Source: an uncultured Bacilli bacterium | GTDB taxonomy: Bacteria; Bacillota_I; Bacilli_A; RF39; UBA660 | DNA: 64,000 nt | Assembly (NCBI GenBank): GCA_934096295.1 | Contig: CAKOLL010000003.1 | Coordinates: 62,001 to 126,000 of the forward strand | Direction of reading: 5' to 3' | Part shown: piece after piece, positions 44,850 to 53,603 of the stretch | Position numbering within the stretch: position 1 is the stretch's first letter | Layout of the letters: each line of letters begins with the position of its first letter | The notes under the pieces: generated by a model | Database searches by the model: none | Seen by the model: the letters and a program-made list of their open reading frames with translations, nothing else | Told to the model about the DNA's origin: nothing | Translations under genes and position numbers: made by a program

Positions 44850-45433
44850 GATAAAATATCAAACACCTCCATAAGTTTTTTATAAATTTTTAATTTTCTT
44901 GCATAATCAAATAATTTAATTGAATTTTTATTATTACTATAATAATATTCTCTTAAAGCTTTATTAACCAACTCTTTATCTAATCTATTTTTATTTTTAA
45001 TAATATCACAAATGCTTCTTTCTAAATCATAACACCTAATTTCATTACCAAATTCATCAATAACTGTTGTAACACCTAAATTCAATATATCTTTATCAAC
45101 ATAATATAATTTAACATTATTTTTTTGTTGTAACGTTCCCTTATAGTCCCTTGGAACGGTAACATCATAAATTAATGGAATTCTATTTGAATAACCATGA
45201 AGATATAATGATGTCAAGTTGGAAAAGATACATTTGCTACTTAAAAATTGAATTTCAAATAATGTATCATTAAGTTCATCACACTTTAAATATAACCCTT
45301 TAGAAACTTTTTCTATTTGTTTCTCTTTTTCAAGTAAAAAAATATAATACTTAGAATCATTATTTTTTTTTAAATCACTAGTTTTTAAGTAACCGTTTTT
45401 TACTAGTTTCATAATTTTATCTTCATTTTTCAC
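44846..45433 (-). CDS. AbiEi-type antitoxin
   Basis: 195 aa, GTG start at 45433 with GGAAAG upstream. The N-terminal winged helix-turn-helix (KLVKNGYLKTSDLKKNN, KGLYLKCDE) and the C-terminal antitoxin domain (CIFSNLTSLYLHGYSNRIP, then VTVPRDYKG and YDLERSICDIIKNKNRLDKE) are characteristic of AbiEi. Family members bind inverted repeats in their own promoter, and an 8-bp inverted repeat is present here at 45451-45478. It precedes and overlaps the toxin gene. Confidence 0.9.
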   Translation of the reverse strand: MKNEDKIMKLVKNGYLKTSDLKKNNDSKYYIFLLEKEKQIEKVSKGLYLKCDELNDTLFEIQFLSSKCIFSNLTSLYLHGYSNRIPLIYDVTVPRDYKGTLQQKNNVKLYYVDKDILNLGVTTVIDEFGNEIRCYDLERSICDIIKNKNRLDKELVNKALREYYYSNNKNSIKLFDYARKLKIYKKLMEVFDILS

Positions 45434-45450
45434 AAGTTTTCTTTCCTTTC

Positions 45451-45478
45451 GTACTTAAATTTTATCATACTTAAGTAC
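45451..45478 (-). promoter_or_regulatory. inverted-repeat operator over the abiEi promoter
   Basis: GTACTTAA (45451-45458) and TTAAGTAC (45471-45478) flank a 12-base centre that carries the likely -10 (TAAAAT or TATGAT on the minus strand), with TTTACT 17 bases upstream of TAAAAT. Binding by the antitoxin would block RNA polymerase. Confidence 0.6.
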
Positions 45479-45539
45479 AAAAGTAAACAATTATTTACTT
45501 TCCGCACTGAAAATATTTTTTATTTCAGTGTAAAAGAAA

Positions 45540-45746
45540 TTATTGTTCCCATAAAACACCATAAGCCTTTGAATAATTAGAATCATTATTTATAGTTTCA
45601 AGTAAATAAACTTTTTTATTCGTTCTAACCAATGCTTTTTCTTTCTTTAAATCTACTTCTTCTAATTTTTCTTCACCATCAGTTAAATAATCAAGCAAAC
45701 AATCAATTTCATCAAATGACAATTTCTTCAATTTATCAAAATTCAA
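45540..45746 (-). CDS. hypothetical protein, 68 aa
   Basis: Unrecognised small acidic protein. N-terminal helix with LSFDEIDCLLDYLTDGEEKLE, then a strand-rich part (ALVRTNKKVYLLETINN). No TM. AAGGAGG lies before the ATG at 45746, which supports translation. It stands alone, 106 bases upstream of the abiEi promoter on the same strand; a hairpin-like CACTGAAA/TTTCAGTG pair at 45506-45531 follows it. Confidence 0.6.
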   Translation of the reverse strand: MNFDKLKKLSFDEIDCLLDYLTDGEEKLEEVDLKKEKALVRTNKKVYLLETINNDSNYSKAYGVLWEQ

Positions 45747-45836
45747 AATACCTCCTTTCTCCTTTATATTGCAAGTTTATACAAAAAGATATCCAATCTA
45801 CTACAAAAATAATACACTAAGATAAATATTGTGTCA

Positions 45837-45870
45837 AGAAAAAAATTCCATAACTTAAGTTACAGAATTT
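45837..45870 (-). terminator. terminator of the RDD gene
   Basis: On the minus strand AAATTCTGTAAC pairs imperfectly with GTTATGGAATTT and is followed by TTTTTC; the hairpin abuts the stop codon. Confidence 0.65.
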
Positions 45871-46543
45871 ATTTTTTCTTCTTACTTACTTTATTTGCCT
45901 TTTCTTTTATACTTTCTTTTTTCTTTACTTCTTCTACATTTTCTAATACAACATCATTATTTACTTCAATAACTTTTGTACCTGCTACCATATCATGAAG
46001 ACCACGATTATCTTTTCTAAACATAACCATTATTAAGTTTAACATATAAACAAGTGATGAAATCATACTAATTACATACGTAACATAATAAAATTTAACT
46101 CCATCAACTATATATACTGCCCCAACATTTATTAAACTTAACCATATGTTATTTAATATAACAATTCTAATTAAATACTTCCAAAAATTAAGTTTCTTAT
46201 CATTATAACTAACAACCCTTAACTTCATTACTTTTTTACCTAATGTTTGACCATTCATTACAAGTGGTAAAACCCCAAAGTAAAGTATCAAAGCTGCCGC
46301 TGAAAACACACTACTATAAGTTCTATATTTATAAACCTCATAATTTAGCTCAATTATTTCATCTTTATAATCATGACTACCATCTTCTGTACTTTTTCTT
46401 ACTACCTCATTATATTTTTCATAAGTATCTTTATACTTATCTTGATATGGATCTATTGGTAATAAATTAATTAAGCTAACTACCAAAGAAACAATAACTA
46501 TATCAATTACAAACGCAATAATTCTTTTTAAACTCGTATCCAT
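45869..46543 (-). CDS. RDD family membrane protein
   Basis: 224 aa. Three to four TMs: about 8-27, 77-100, 125-145 and 150-175. RDD landmarks: LKRIIAFVIDIVIVSLVV at the start, NGQTLGKKVMKLRVV in the middle, RKDNRGLHDMVAGTKVI near residue 180. A Lys/Glu-rich C-terminal tail follows. The family is thought to act in ion or solute transport; the specific function is unknown. It begins 3 bases after the Bax-inhibitor-like gene. Confidence 0.88.
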   Translation of the reverse strand: MDTSLKRIIAFVIDIVIVSLVVSLINLLPIDPYQDKYKDTYEKYNEVVRKSTEDGSHDYKDEIIELNYEVYKYRTYSSVFSAAALILYFGVLPLVMNGQTLGKKVMKLRVVSYNDKKLNFWKYLIRIVILNNIWLSLINVGAVYIVDGVKFYYVTYVISMISSLVYMLNLIMVMFRKDNRGLHDMVAGTKVIEVNNDVVLENVEEVKKKESIKEKANKVSKKKK

Positions 46544-46546
46544 AAA

Positions 46547-47194
46547 TTAATCCTTATTTTTAGCAAACAATTCTAATATTTGTAAGAATATATTTATAAA
46601 GTCTAAGTATAATTCTAATGCTCCATAAATAGCTAAATTATCTTCAGGAAGCCCAGTTGATTCCAATGCTTTAATCTTTTTAACATCATATGCTGTAATA
46701 CCTAAGAAGAGTAATAAACAAATAATACATAAAATTATTTCAAGCATACTATTACCTAAGAAAATATTTATAATTGATACAACAATAACCCCAATTAAAG
46801 CCATAAGTAAATAAAATCCAACCTTAGACAAGTCTACATTCGTCTTGAACCCTATATATGCCATTACCCCAAATACTACTGCACTAACCAAGAATACCAT
46901 CATTACACTTGATAATTCATAAACAACAAATATACTTGAAAATGTTAATCCACTAACAAACGCATATAGAATAAAACATATCTTCGCAGCTGTTGGACTC
47001 ATTTTCATAACTCTTGCAGATAATACAATAACCAAAATAAATTCTAGTACGATAAGTATCCAAAAAGCACTTCCTGCAAAAATGTTTTCTAACATTCTTT
47101 CATTCATAGAGACACCGAACCCAGTAACATATGTTACTAAAAGTCCAATACACATCCATAAAAATGATTTACTTAATAACTTATTATCTTCCAT
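46547..47194 (-). CDS. Bax inhibitor-1/YccA family membrane protein
   Basis: 215 aa from ATG 47194, with AGGAGGA upstream (the preceding in-frame TTG is less likely). Seven TMs. Motif MKMSPTAAKICFILYAFVSGLTFSSIF, then GITAYDVKKIKAL and DNLAIYGALELYLDFINIFLQIL at the C-terminus, which is the diagnostic ending. Bacterial members of the TMBIM family behave as pH-sensitive calcium leak channels or protease-associated proteins. It follows ychF by 17 bases in the same direction. Confidence 0.93.
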   Translation of the reverse strand: MEDNKLLSKSFLWMCIGLLVTYVTGFGVSMNERMLENIFAGSAFWILIVLEFILVIVLSARVMKMSPTAAKICFILYAFVSGLTFSSIFVVYELSSVMMVFLVSAVVFGVMAYIGFKTNVDLSKVGFYLLMALIGVIVVSIINIFLGNSMLEIILCIICLLLFLGITAYDVKKIKALESTGLPEDNLAIYGALELYLDFINIFLQILELFAKNKD

Positions 47195-47211
47195 CAAACA
47201 TTCCTCCTTTT

Positions 47212-48312
47212 TTATACATTAAATCGAAAATAACAAATATCTCCATCTTGCATTTCATATTCTTTTCCTTCAACACGAAGTTTACCAGCTTCTTTAACTA
47301 TTTTTTCATCTCCGTATTTCTCTAAGTCACTAAAACTAGTTACTTCTGCTCTAATAAAACCTTTTTCAAAATCACTATGTATAATACCTGCACATTCCGG
47401 AGCCTTCATTCCAACCTTAAAAGTCCAAGCTCTTACCTCATCTGTACCAGCAGTAAAAAATGTTGCTAGTCCTAATAAATTATATGTTGCAAATATTAAT
47501 TTATCAAGACCACTATTTCTAATACCAACCTCTTGTAAGAATAATTCTTTTTCTTCATCTTCTAGTCCTGCCAAATCAGCCTCTAACTTAGAACACATAA
47601 CTATAACTCCAGACCCTTCAGCTTCCGCATAATTTTTAACCATCAAAGAATATTCATTATCACCAACTGCAACATCATCTTCATTTACATTTGCTACATA
47701 TATAATTGGTTTTATTGTTAAAAAACTAAAGTTTTTTAATAATTTCTTTTCATCTTTATCAAAACTAATTCTACGAAGTGGTGTATTTGCTTCTAAAGCA
47801 ACTTTACATTTTTTTAATACATTTACCTCTGCTAAAGCTTCTTTATCTTTCGTAGTTATTGCTTTCTTTTCAATCTTTTCAATTCTATTATTTATTACTT
47901 CTAAATCAGCAAGTACTAACTCAATATTTATTACTTCAATATCACTTATTGGATCAACTTTACCAGTTACATGAGTAACATTCGGATCATTAAAACACCT
48001 TACAACCTCACATATTGCATCACATTCCCTTATATGCGATAGAAATTTATTGCCGAGACCTTCACCTCGAGATGCACCGCTTACTAGTCCTGCAATATCA
48101 GTAAACTCAAAAGTTGTTGGAACAACACTTTTGGGTTTATACATATTAGCTAAATAATCTACTCTCTTATCTGGAACAAATACAATACCAACATTTGGTT
48201 CTATCGTTGCAAATGGATAATTCGCCGCTAATATATTTTGTTTTGTTATTGCATTAAACAAAGTTGATTTTCCAACATTAGGTAACCCTACAATTCCTGC
48301 TTTTAAACTCAT
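47212..48312 (-). CDS. ychF: ribosome-associated GTPase/ATPase YchF
   Basis: 366 aa, the standard length. G1 GLPNVGKSTLFNA at residues 8-20, DIAGLV (G3 equivalent), the NVNED form of G4 that gives ATP rather than GTP preference, and the C-terminal TGS domain ending KEYEMQDGDICYFRFNV. Conserved OLA1/YchF ATPase bound to ribosomes, with a role in stress and translation control. It forms part of the parA-parB-DUF951-ychF block, interrupted here by an AbgT-type transporter gene. Confidence 0.97.
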   Translation of the reverse strand: MSLKAGIVGLPNVGKSTLFNAITKQNILAANYPFATIEPNVGIVFVPDKRVDYLANMYKPKSVVPTTFEFTDIAGLVSGASRGEGLGNKFLSHIRECDAICEVVRCFNDPNVTHVTGKVDPISDIEVINIELVLADLEVINNRIEKIEKKAITTKDKEALAEVNVLKKCKVALEANTPLRRISFDKDEKKLLKNFSFLTIKPIIYVANVNEDDVAVGDNEYSLMVKNYAEAEGSGVIVMCSKLEADLAGLEDEEKELFLQEVGIRNSGLDKLIFATYNLLGLATFFTAGTDEVRAWTFKVGMKAPECAGIIHSDFEKGFIRAEVTSFSDLEKYGDEKIVKEAGKLRVEGKEYEMQDGDICYFRFNV

Positions 48313-48314
48313 TT

Positions 48315-49862
48315 TTATACCCCCAATCCTACGCCAGCTCCAATACCTATTGGAAACTTAACTAAATACCATACAATTATAAATAATAAATAAACTATAC
48401 ATGTAACCGCAGCATATGGTAATTGATATTTTATAGCTTCCCCAATAGTTATTGGTTTATTACTTTGATTATAATTTTCTAAATATGCAAGATAAACAAC
48501 AAAATATGCAAATATTGGTGTAAGACCTAATGTAACACTACTTCCAAGTCTAAATACTAATTGTGTAAATTCTGGTGAAATACCAGCATTCATTAATTTA
48601 ATAATAACTCCACTAGCAATATTATAACTAAATAATATTGTTGGTTGAAATAAGGCAATAACCCCAGCAAAAACAAATAAAACTAATATCAAAGGAAGCC
48701 CAGCAAATTCACTATTTTGCATAACATTTGTTAAAGCTCCAGCTACAACATTACCAATATTTGATTGTTTAAATATATTTATAAATGCTGATGCTGCAAA
48801 TATCATAACAAGTATTTTACCAACACCATTTAATGAATGTCCTAAAGCATCAACAAATTCTTTATTATTCTTTATTGTTTTAGCACCAATTCCATAAGCT
48901 AAGCCTAATATTACAAAGAACACTGCTACAACAAATACAAATCCATTACTAAAAAAAGAATTATAACTAAACAATTTATCAATATATAAACTTTGACTAT
49001 AATCAAGTAAATTACCTGAAAAAGGAAGTCCAGGTATAATATTATAAATAAATATTAACATATAAATTAACCCAGCAAACAAAGAAAATAATAGCCCTCT
49101 CATTTGTTTTCTTGTTAACACTAATTCTTCTTCAACCTCTTCAGTATCAAATTCATACTTAGGTAATTTTTTAACTAAATAATTTTCTGTTACATTTGTA
49201 ATAACAAAAGCAAGGATTATAATTAATACTATATTAGAAAATAAAAATCCCCAACTTGATATAGTATATCCACTATTAATAACATGAACATTATCTAAGG
49301 TAATACTTATTAAACTAGAATCATAGCTAGTTAAAAATAAACTTAAAGCACTGCCACAAGTAAGTCCAGCAAATGTTGTAATAATACCAATCATTGGATT
49401 TCTTTTACCATATAAAAATAATAATGCTCCTAATGGAACTAATATAATATAAGATAAATCTCCAACTAAACTTGCAAGTATTGAAATTAAAACTAATACA
49501 AAAGTAACAGTTGTTTTCTTAGCTTTTTTAGTCATTAATGTAATAATTGTTTTTAAAAATCCACTCTTAACCATTATACCAATACCTAAAAGTATAATAA
49601 TTAAATGTGTAAGTACTGCATAATTTGCAAAATTGCTAACAGTACTAGTAAATATATATTTAAGACCACTTAAACTAAATAAAGAATTTACAGCTTCTGT
49701 AGTAACTTGAAAATCTCCAGTAACCCCAGATATTTTATTAAATGTAGCTTGAACATTAAAAACTCTTAATAATCCACTAATAATAATTGTTGCAAAACTT
49801 AATACTAAAAGCATCATTACTGGATGTAGTCCAATTTTATCTTTAGTTCGAAGTTTTTTCAT
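48315..49862 (-). CDS. AbgT-family transporter
   Basis: 515 aa, about 11-12 hydrophobic segments. The start MKKLRTKDKIGLHPVMMLLVLSF, the GDLSYIILVPLGALLF segment and SEFAGLPLILVLFVFAGVIALFQPT match the AbgT (p-aminobenzoyl-glutamate transporter) family, members of which import p-aminobenzoyl-glutamate or export antifolates. The gene overlaps the DUF951 gene by 20 bases and lies 2 bases before ychF, an unusual insertion into this normally tight housekeeping block. Confidence 0.88.
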   Translation of the reverse strand: MKKLRTKDKIGLHPVMMLLVLSFATIIISGLLRVFNVQATFNKISGVTGDFQVTTEAVNSLFSLSGLKYIFTSTVSNFANYAVLTHLIIILLGIGIMVKSGFLKTIITLMTKKAKKTTVTFVLVLISILASLVGDLSYIILVPLGALLFLYGKRNPMIGIITTFAGLTCGSALSLFLTSYDSSLISITLDNVHVINSGYTISSWGFLFSNIVLIIILAFVITNVTENYLVKKLPKYEFDTEEVEEELVLTRKQMRGLLFSLFAGLIYMLIFIYNIIPGLPFSGNLLDYSQSLYIDKLFSYNSFFSNGFVFVVAVFFVILGLAYGIGAKTIKNNKEFVDALGHSLNGVGKILVMIFAASAFINIFKQSNIGNVVAGALTNVMQNSEFAGLPLILVLFVFAGVIALFQPTILFSYNIASGVIIKLMNAGISPEFTQLVFRLGSSVTLGLTPIFAYFVVYLAYLENYNQSNKPITIGEAIKYQLPYAAVTCIVYLLFIIVWYLVKFPIGIGAGVGLGV

Positions 49863-50046
49863 TCACAATCACCTTTTTTAACTTTTTCATAAATTCTAAT
49901 CTATCCATCATGATTTCTCTACCACAACCCTTGCACTTAATCTTAACATCTGCTCCATTTCTAGTAATAGTCCATAAATTAACACCACAAGCATGTTGCT
50001 TTTTCATTATTACATCATCATTTAAATTAAAATCTTTATTCATCAT
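49843..50046 (-). CDS. DUF951 zinc-ribbon-like protein
   Basis: 67 aa. DFNLNDDVIMKKQHACGVNLW and WTITRNGADVKIKCKGCGREI are the family pattern, with CGxxxW and CxxC metal ligands. It is conserved in Bacillota between parB/noc and ychF; function unknown, possibly nucleic-acid binding. It overlaps parB by 4 bases and the transporter gene by 20. Confidence 0.93.
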   Translation of the reverse strand: MMNKDFNLNDDVIMKKQHACGVNLWTITRNGADVKIKCKGCGREIMMDRLEFMKKLKKVIVNEKTSN

Positions 50047-50933
50047 TCTTCCTCAACTTTAATATTCATTTTCGAAAGTATTTCACCTAATTCATCTACC
50101 CCATCAAAATATATTTCAATTTTTTTCTTACTAACTCTAACCTTTGTATTCAAATTATCCATAATAATATTTTCATACATTCTATATTTATGATCATATC
50201 CTTTATTACTTTTTGAATTATTTTTAATAATAACCTCAGCTTTTTCTTCTTGACTTATTCTTTCTAAATCTCTAACTGAAATACCATCTGTTATTATTCT
50301 TTTAGCAAGATCAATTACTTTTTCATCATCATCTATTTTACTTAAAACTCTAGCATGTGACATACTTAAACTATTTTTTTCAACCATTCTTTTTACTTCC
50401 TCTGGTAATTTTAATAAACCTATCATATTAGTTACATATGTCCTACTTTTACCAAATTTATTAGCAAATTCTTCTTGTGTATATCCACGTAATTTAATTA
50501 TATTACTAATACTACTTGCTTCATCAATTGGATTTAAATCTTCTCTTTGAATATTTTCAATCAAAGCAATTTCCATCATCTCTTGATCATCAAAATCTTT
50601 AATTATTGCTGGAATAGTTTTTAATCCTGCAATTTTTGCAGCTTTGGTTCTTCGTTCTCCAGCAACAAGTTCATAACCTTTAATACTTTTTTTTACTATG
50701 ATAGGTTGAACTACTCCATATTCTTCAATACTTTTAGCAAGTTCATTTAAACTAGCTGTATCAAATGTCTTCCTTGGTTGATATGGATTACTCCTTATTT
50801 CATCCAAACTAATTTCAGTTACATCTTTCTTATTTTCTTCAATAACAGTATCTTCAAAATTATCAAAATCTATTACATTATTAGAAAATAATTGTTCTAG
50901 TCCCTTACCTAGTGCTTTTTTCTTAGTTTCCAT
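50043..50933 (-). CDS. parB: chromosome partitioning protein ParB/Spo0J
   Basis: 296 aa. N-terminal KKKALGKGLEQLFSNN (the ParA-stimulating peptide), the ParB CTPase domain with ELVAGERRTKAAKIAGL, IENIQREDLNPIDEA, the HTH with GYTQEEFANKFGKSRTYVTN, and a C-terminal dimerisation domain ending KIEIYFDGVDELGEILSK. It loads at parS sites and spreads as a CTP-dependent clamp. No parS match (TGTTTCACGTGAAACA-like) was seen in the window. It overlaps parA by 11 bases. Confidence 0.96.
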   Translation of the reverse strand: METKKKALGKGLEQLFSNNVIDFDNFEDTVIEENKKDVTEISLDEIRSNPYQPRKTFDTASLNELAKSIEEYGVVQPIIVKKSIKGYELVAGERRTKAAKIAGLKTIPAIIKDFDDQEMMEIALIENIQREDLNPIDEASSISNIIKLRGYTQEEFANKFGKSRTYVTNMIGLLKLPEEVKRMVEKNSLSMSHARVLSKIDDDEKVIDLAKRIITDGISVRDLERISQEEKAEVIIKNNSKSNKGYDHKYRMYENIIMDNLNTKVRVSKKKIEIYFDGVDELGEILSKMNIKVEEE

Positions 50934-51708
50934 CTCTACTTACCACTTCCTTTGCTAAATTAGCATAAGCTTCCGTAGCTCTACTTAATGGATCATATTC
51001 ATTGATAGGTTTTCCATGACTAGGTGCTTCTACTAATCTTACTAATCTAGGTATTATTGTATTAAATACTTTATCTTTAAAGTATTTTCTTATTTCTTCA
51101 ATTACTTCAAGCCCTATATTTGTTCTACCATCTAACATAGTTAAAAGTACTCCCTCAATCCTTAACCCAGGATTCATACTACCTTGAACCATTATTATAC
51201 TATTTAAAAGTTGCGTAATTCCTTCCAAAGCAAAAAATTCACATTGAACAGGTATTATTACACTATCACTAGCAACTAACGCATTCATAGTTCCTAATCC
51301 TAAAGATGGTTGACAATCTATTATTATATAATCATAATTATCTCTTATTTCATCAAGTCTTAATTTTAATTGCATATTTTGACTAAATTCTTTATCTTCA
51401 AGCATCTTCTTAACAAATTCTACATCTACACCAGCTAAATTTATTGTAGCAGGAATTATACTAAGATTATGAAACTTAGTCTTCTTAATAGCCTTCTTTA
51501 CTTCACATTTTCCAGTAATAAGTTCATATATATCATTCTTAAAATCATTACTATTTAAACCTAGCCCAGTAGTGGCATTACTTTGTGGATCCATATCTAT
51601 TAATAATACACGTTTACCCATTTTTCCTAATGCAGCACTTAGATTTATACTAGTGGTAGTCTTACCAACTCCACCCTTTTGATTAACAAGTGATATAATT
51701 TTAGCCAT
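50923..51708 (-). CDS. parA: chromosome partitioning ATPase ParA/Soj
   Basis: 261 aa from ATG 51708 (MAKIISLVNQ), preceded by GGAAGTG; the longer frame to 51732 lacks a ribosome-binding site. Deviant Walker A QKGGVGKTTTSINLS, Walker A' LLIDMDPQSNATTGLG, and Walker B YDYIIIDCQPSLG. Works with ParB in segregating origins and may regulate DnaA. The gene marks the boundary between housekeeping and the accessory island that starts at 51788. Confidence 0.97.
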   Translation of the reverse strand: MAKIISLVNQKGGVGKTTTSINLSAALGKMGKRVLLIDMDPQSNATTGLGLNSNDFKNDIYELITGKCEVKKAIKKTKFHNLSIIPATINLAGVDVEFVKKMLEDKEFSQNMQLKLRLDEIRDNYDYIIIDCQPSLGLGTMNALVASDSVIIPVQCEFFALEGITQLLNSIIMVQGSMNPGLRIEGVLLTMLDGRTNIGLEVIEEIRKYFKDKVFNTIIPRLVRLVEAPSHGKPINEYDPLSRATEAYANLAKEVVSRDGN

Positions 51709-51787
51709 AACAAGCACTTCCATTCTATACAACTTACGTACTACTTAATTTTATCAAATTATTAATTACTTGTCTATCATTTTAACA

Positions 51788-51819
51788 TCAAAAAAATAAC
51801 TTTCATCACGAAAGTTATT
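51788..51819 (-). terminator. terminator of the ATPase pseudogene
   Basis: On the minus strand AATAACTTTC, loop GTGAT, GAAAGTTATT, then TTTTT. The stop codon lies in the first arm. An almost identical element (AACTTTC...GAAAGTT) ends target gene 1 at 53525-53551. Confidence 0.8.
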
Positions 51820-53035
51820 CGGGTTTTAATGCAGTTATTGGAACTATATATATTCCAGTTTCTGGATCTTTAACAATATTTTCATTATATCCACATATAA
51901 CACACATGAATTTTGGCTTTTTAGTTACATTATCTTGAAATTTCAAAAGTGACTCACAAGCTTCCTTAAATTGATTAAATCCTAATTTGATTTCTACCGC
52001 TGCATATTCACCATTTTCAAACTCAAGAATTGAATCTACTTCTAATCCAGTGACACTATCCCTAAAGTGATACAGATTTCCATCTAAATAATCCATATAA
52101 ATTTTTAAATCTCTTTCAACTAAGGCTTCAAACAAAAAACCAAAAGTTTTTAAATCAGCAATTAATTTACTTGCATTCATATTTAATAAAGCTGCAGCTA
52201 AAGAGGAATCAGTAAAATGTCTTTTGACATTTTTACCCACTCTTTCAGGTGAACGATAATTAGAACTATAACTTAATTGATTATTAAGAAGATTTAATTT
52301 CTCTAAAATCTCTATATAATCACTTATTGTTCTTTTATCAATGTTTAGATCATCATTATCACTAATATCTTTAATTAGTTTATTGTTACTAACAACAGTT
52401 GATTCATTTCTAGCAAGGGATTTTAATAATTTTTGCATCTTAACACTATCAACATTCTTAGATTCATATATATCTTTTTCCAAAATAGAATTTATATAAT
52501 ATTTTGGCATTAATCCATATTTATCTTTTGAAACATTTATATTAGCAGGCCAACCACCACGTATTATTAAATTAGCTAGTTCTTCTAAACTAATCTTTTT
52601 TATAGTTTTTACAATTTCCTTACCTTCATACATATCCATTATAGATATGTCACCACTAGAATCATTTGATTCAAATAAACTCATCGTATTCATTTTCAAC
52701 CTTGATATTCTACCAACCCCAGAGTGAAATATTTTATTTTCATCTATTAATGAAGTTGAACAAGATAAAATATAATTTCCCTTCGTTCTAACAAATCACA
52801 TTTTCTTCTTATTTTATCCCAAACAGTTGGCTCTCTTGTCCACTCATCAATTAATTCAGGTTTAGATTCATTTAATACTAACTCCGGATTCAACATAAAT
52901 CTATTTCTTGTTTCTTCATCATCCATATTAATCACTGATGAGGCATGGTTAAGAGAAGTAGATGTTTTTCCACACCATTTTGGACCTTCAATTGAAACAG
53001 CACCTGAAACTTGCAGTAAATCTTCTATTTTCTTA
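51815..53035 (-). pseudogene. DUF4143-type AAA ATPase, frameshifted and 5'-truncated
   Basis: Two consecutive frames rebuild a relative of the intact gene at 59523. Upstream (about 53035-52747): VSGAVSIEGPKWCGKTS (Walker A intact), ..., PELIDEWTREPTVWDKIRRK. Downstream (from about 52785, other frame): NYILSCSTSLIDENKIFHSG, then RLKMNTMSLFES, RGGWPANINVS and a C-terminal VEIKLGFNQF nuclease-like core to the stop. The switch occurs near 52780-52790 (around GATTTGTTAGAACGAAGGG). No start codon remains and the 5' end meets the 23-bp repeat array at 53041. The ORF from 52699 alone may still be translated. Confidence 0.75.
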
Positions 53036-53040
53036 CATCA

Positions 53041-53105
53041 ATGTACCATTTTTAAGAAATTTGATGTACCATTTTTAAGAATTTTAATGTACCATTTTTT
53101 AAAAA
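53041..53105. repeat. three tandem 23-bp repeats, possible insertion-sequence end
   Basis: ATGTACCATTTTTAAGAA starts at 53041, 53064 and again (with TTTAAAAA ending) at 53087: period exactly 23. Read on the minus strand as CTTAAAAATGGTACAT, the array resembles the multiple terminal repeats bound by IS21-family transposases. It sits exactly where the ATPase pseudogene is truncated. Confidence 0.6.
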
Positions 53106-53156
53106 TAAATTTACAAAGGAATTATATGTATTTTGTATTTGCAGCTTTATGAGCTA

Positions 53157-53300
53157 TCAGTTAATTAATTGTTTTACTACGTGTATTATATCTAAAAACA
53201 ATTCTTTTACCTGATATGCTACTTTTAATTCTTGATTAACATCTATTAAACTTTCTCTTAAGTCATTCGGTTATATGCTTATTCTTATATCTTTTCTCAT
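53157..53300 (-). pseudogene. short transposase-like remnant
   Basis: ATG at 53300 with AAGAAGGAG upstream opens MRKDIRISI and stops; the next frame continues NDLRESLIDVNQELKVAYQV, then KELFLDIIHVVKQLIN to the stop at 53157. The helix pattern NxELKxAYxxKExF is reminiscent of the ISL3 transposase middle region. One frameshift and the tiny size make it a relic at best. Confidence 0.35.
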
Positions 53301-53362
53301 CTTTATATCACTCCTTCTTTACTATGAGATAATATAAGTATATCAAAAATATAATAAAATTA

Positions 53363-53449
53363 TCAGTTTTTAACTTTGACATTTCTATCAGTTTCTATAA
53401 TAACATTTATACTTTTTTTAGTATAATTTACTAATTTTAAATTTTGCAT
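53363..53449 (-). CDS. 28-aa ORF with strong ribosome-binding site
   Basis: ATG 53449 preceded by AAGGAGGAG. The peptide (KLVNYTKKSINVIIETDRNV) looks like the N-terminus of a longer protein and stops after 28 codons. Most likely a truncated gene within the decayed strip 53106-53520; translation is possible but function is unknown. Confidence 0.3.
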   Translation of the reverse strand: MQNLKLVNYTKKSINVIIETDRNVKVKN

Positions 53450-53524
53450 TTGATTATCTCCTCCTTCTACCACAAAAAAATATGGAATGCAAATTTATAA
53501 TTTACACACCATATTATACAACCT

Positions 53525-53551
53525 CAAAAATTAACTTTCACAACGAAAGTT
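53525..53551 (-). terminator. terminator of DGR target gene 1
   Basis: On the minus strand AACTTTC (53545-53551), loop GTTGT, GAAAGTT (53533-53539), then AATTTTTG. Confidence 0.8.
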
Positions 53552-53561
53552 ATCACCCCCC

Positions 53562-53592
53562 GCGTGGGGCGGATACTCCCGCCATCCACGCT
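53562..53592. promoter_or_regulatory. GC-rich hairpin downstream of target gene 1
   Basis: GCGTGG and CCACGC (with inner GCGG/CGCC pairing) around ATACTCC, in otherwise AT-rich DNA. It lies 12 bases past the stop of target 1 and 96 bases past VR1. An identical copy follows target 2. DGR target genes often need a hairpin/cruciform just downstream of VR for efficient homing; this is the best candidate although it lies farther away than usual. Confidence 0.5.
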
Positions 53593-53603
53593 AACTAAAC
53601 TAA

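Noticed and set aside
45506..45531. CACTGAAA/TTTCAGTG hairpin as a terminator
   Set aside because: No T-run follows on either strand and the loop is mostly A/T; kept only as a remark.
50043..51708. parS sites near parAB
   Set aside because: No TGTTTCACGTGAAACA-like palindrome was seen; the CACGTG at about 8425 lacks the flanking bases and lies in the nuclease coding sequence.
51815..52699. Treating the 294-aa ORF as an intact gene
   Set aside because: The Walker A half is present directly upstream in another frame and aligns with the intact relative at 59523, so the ORF is the 3' part of a frameshifted gene.
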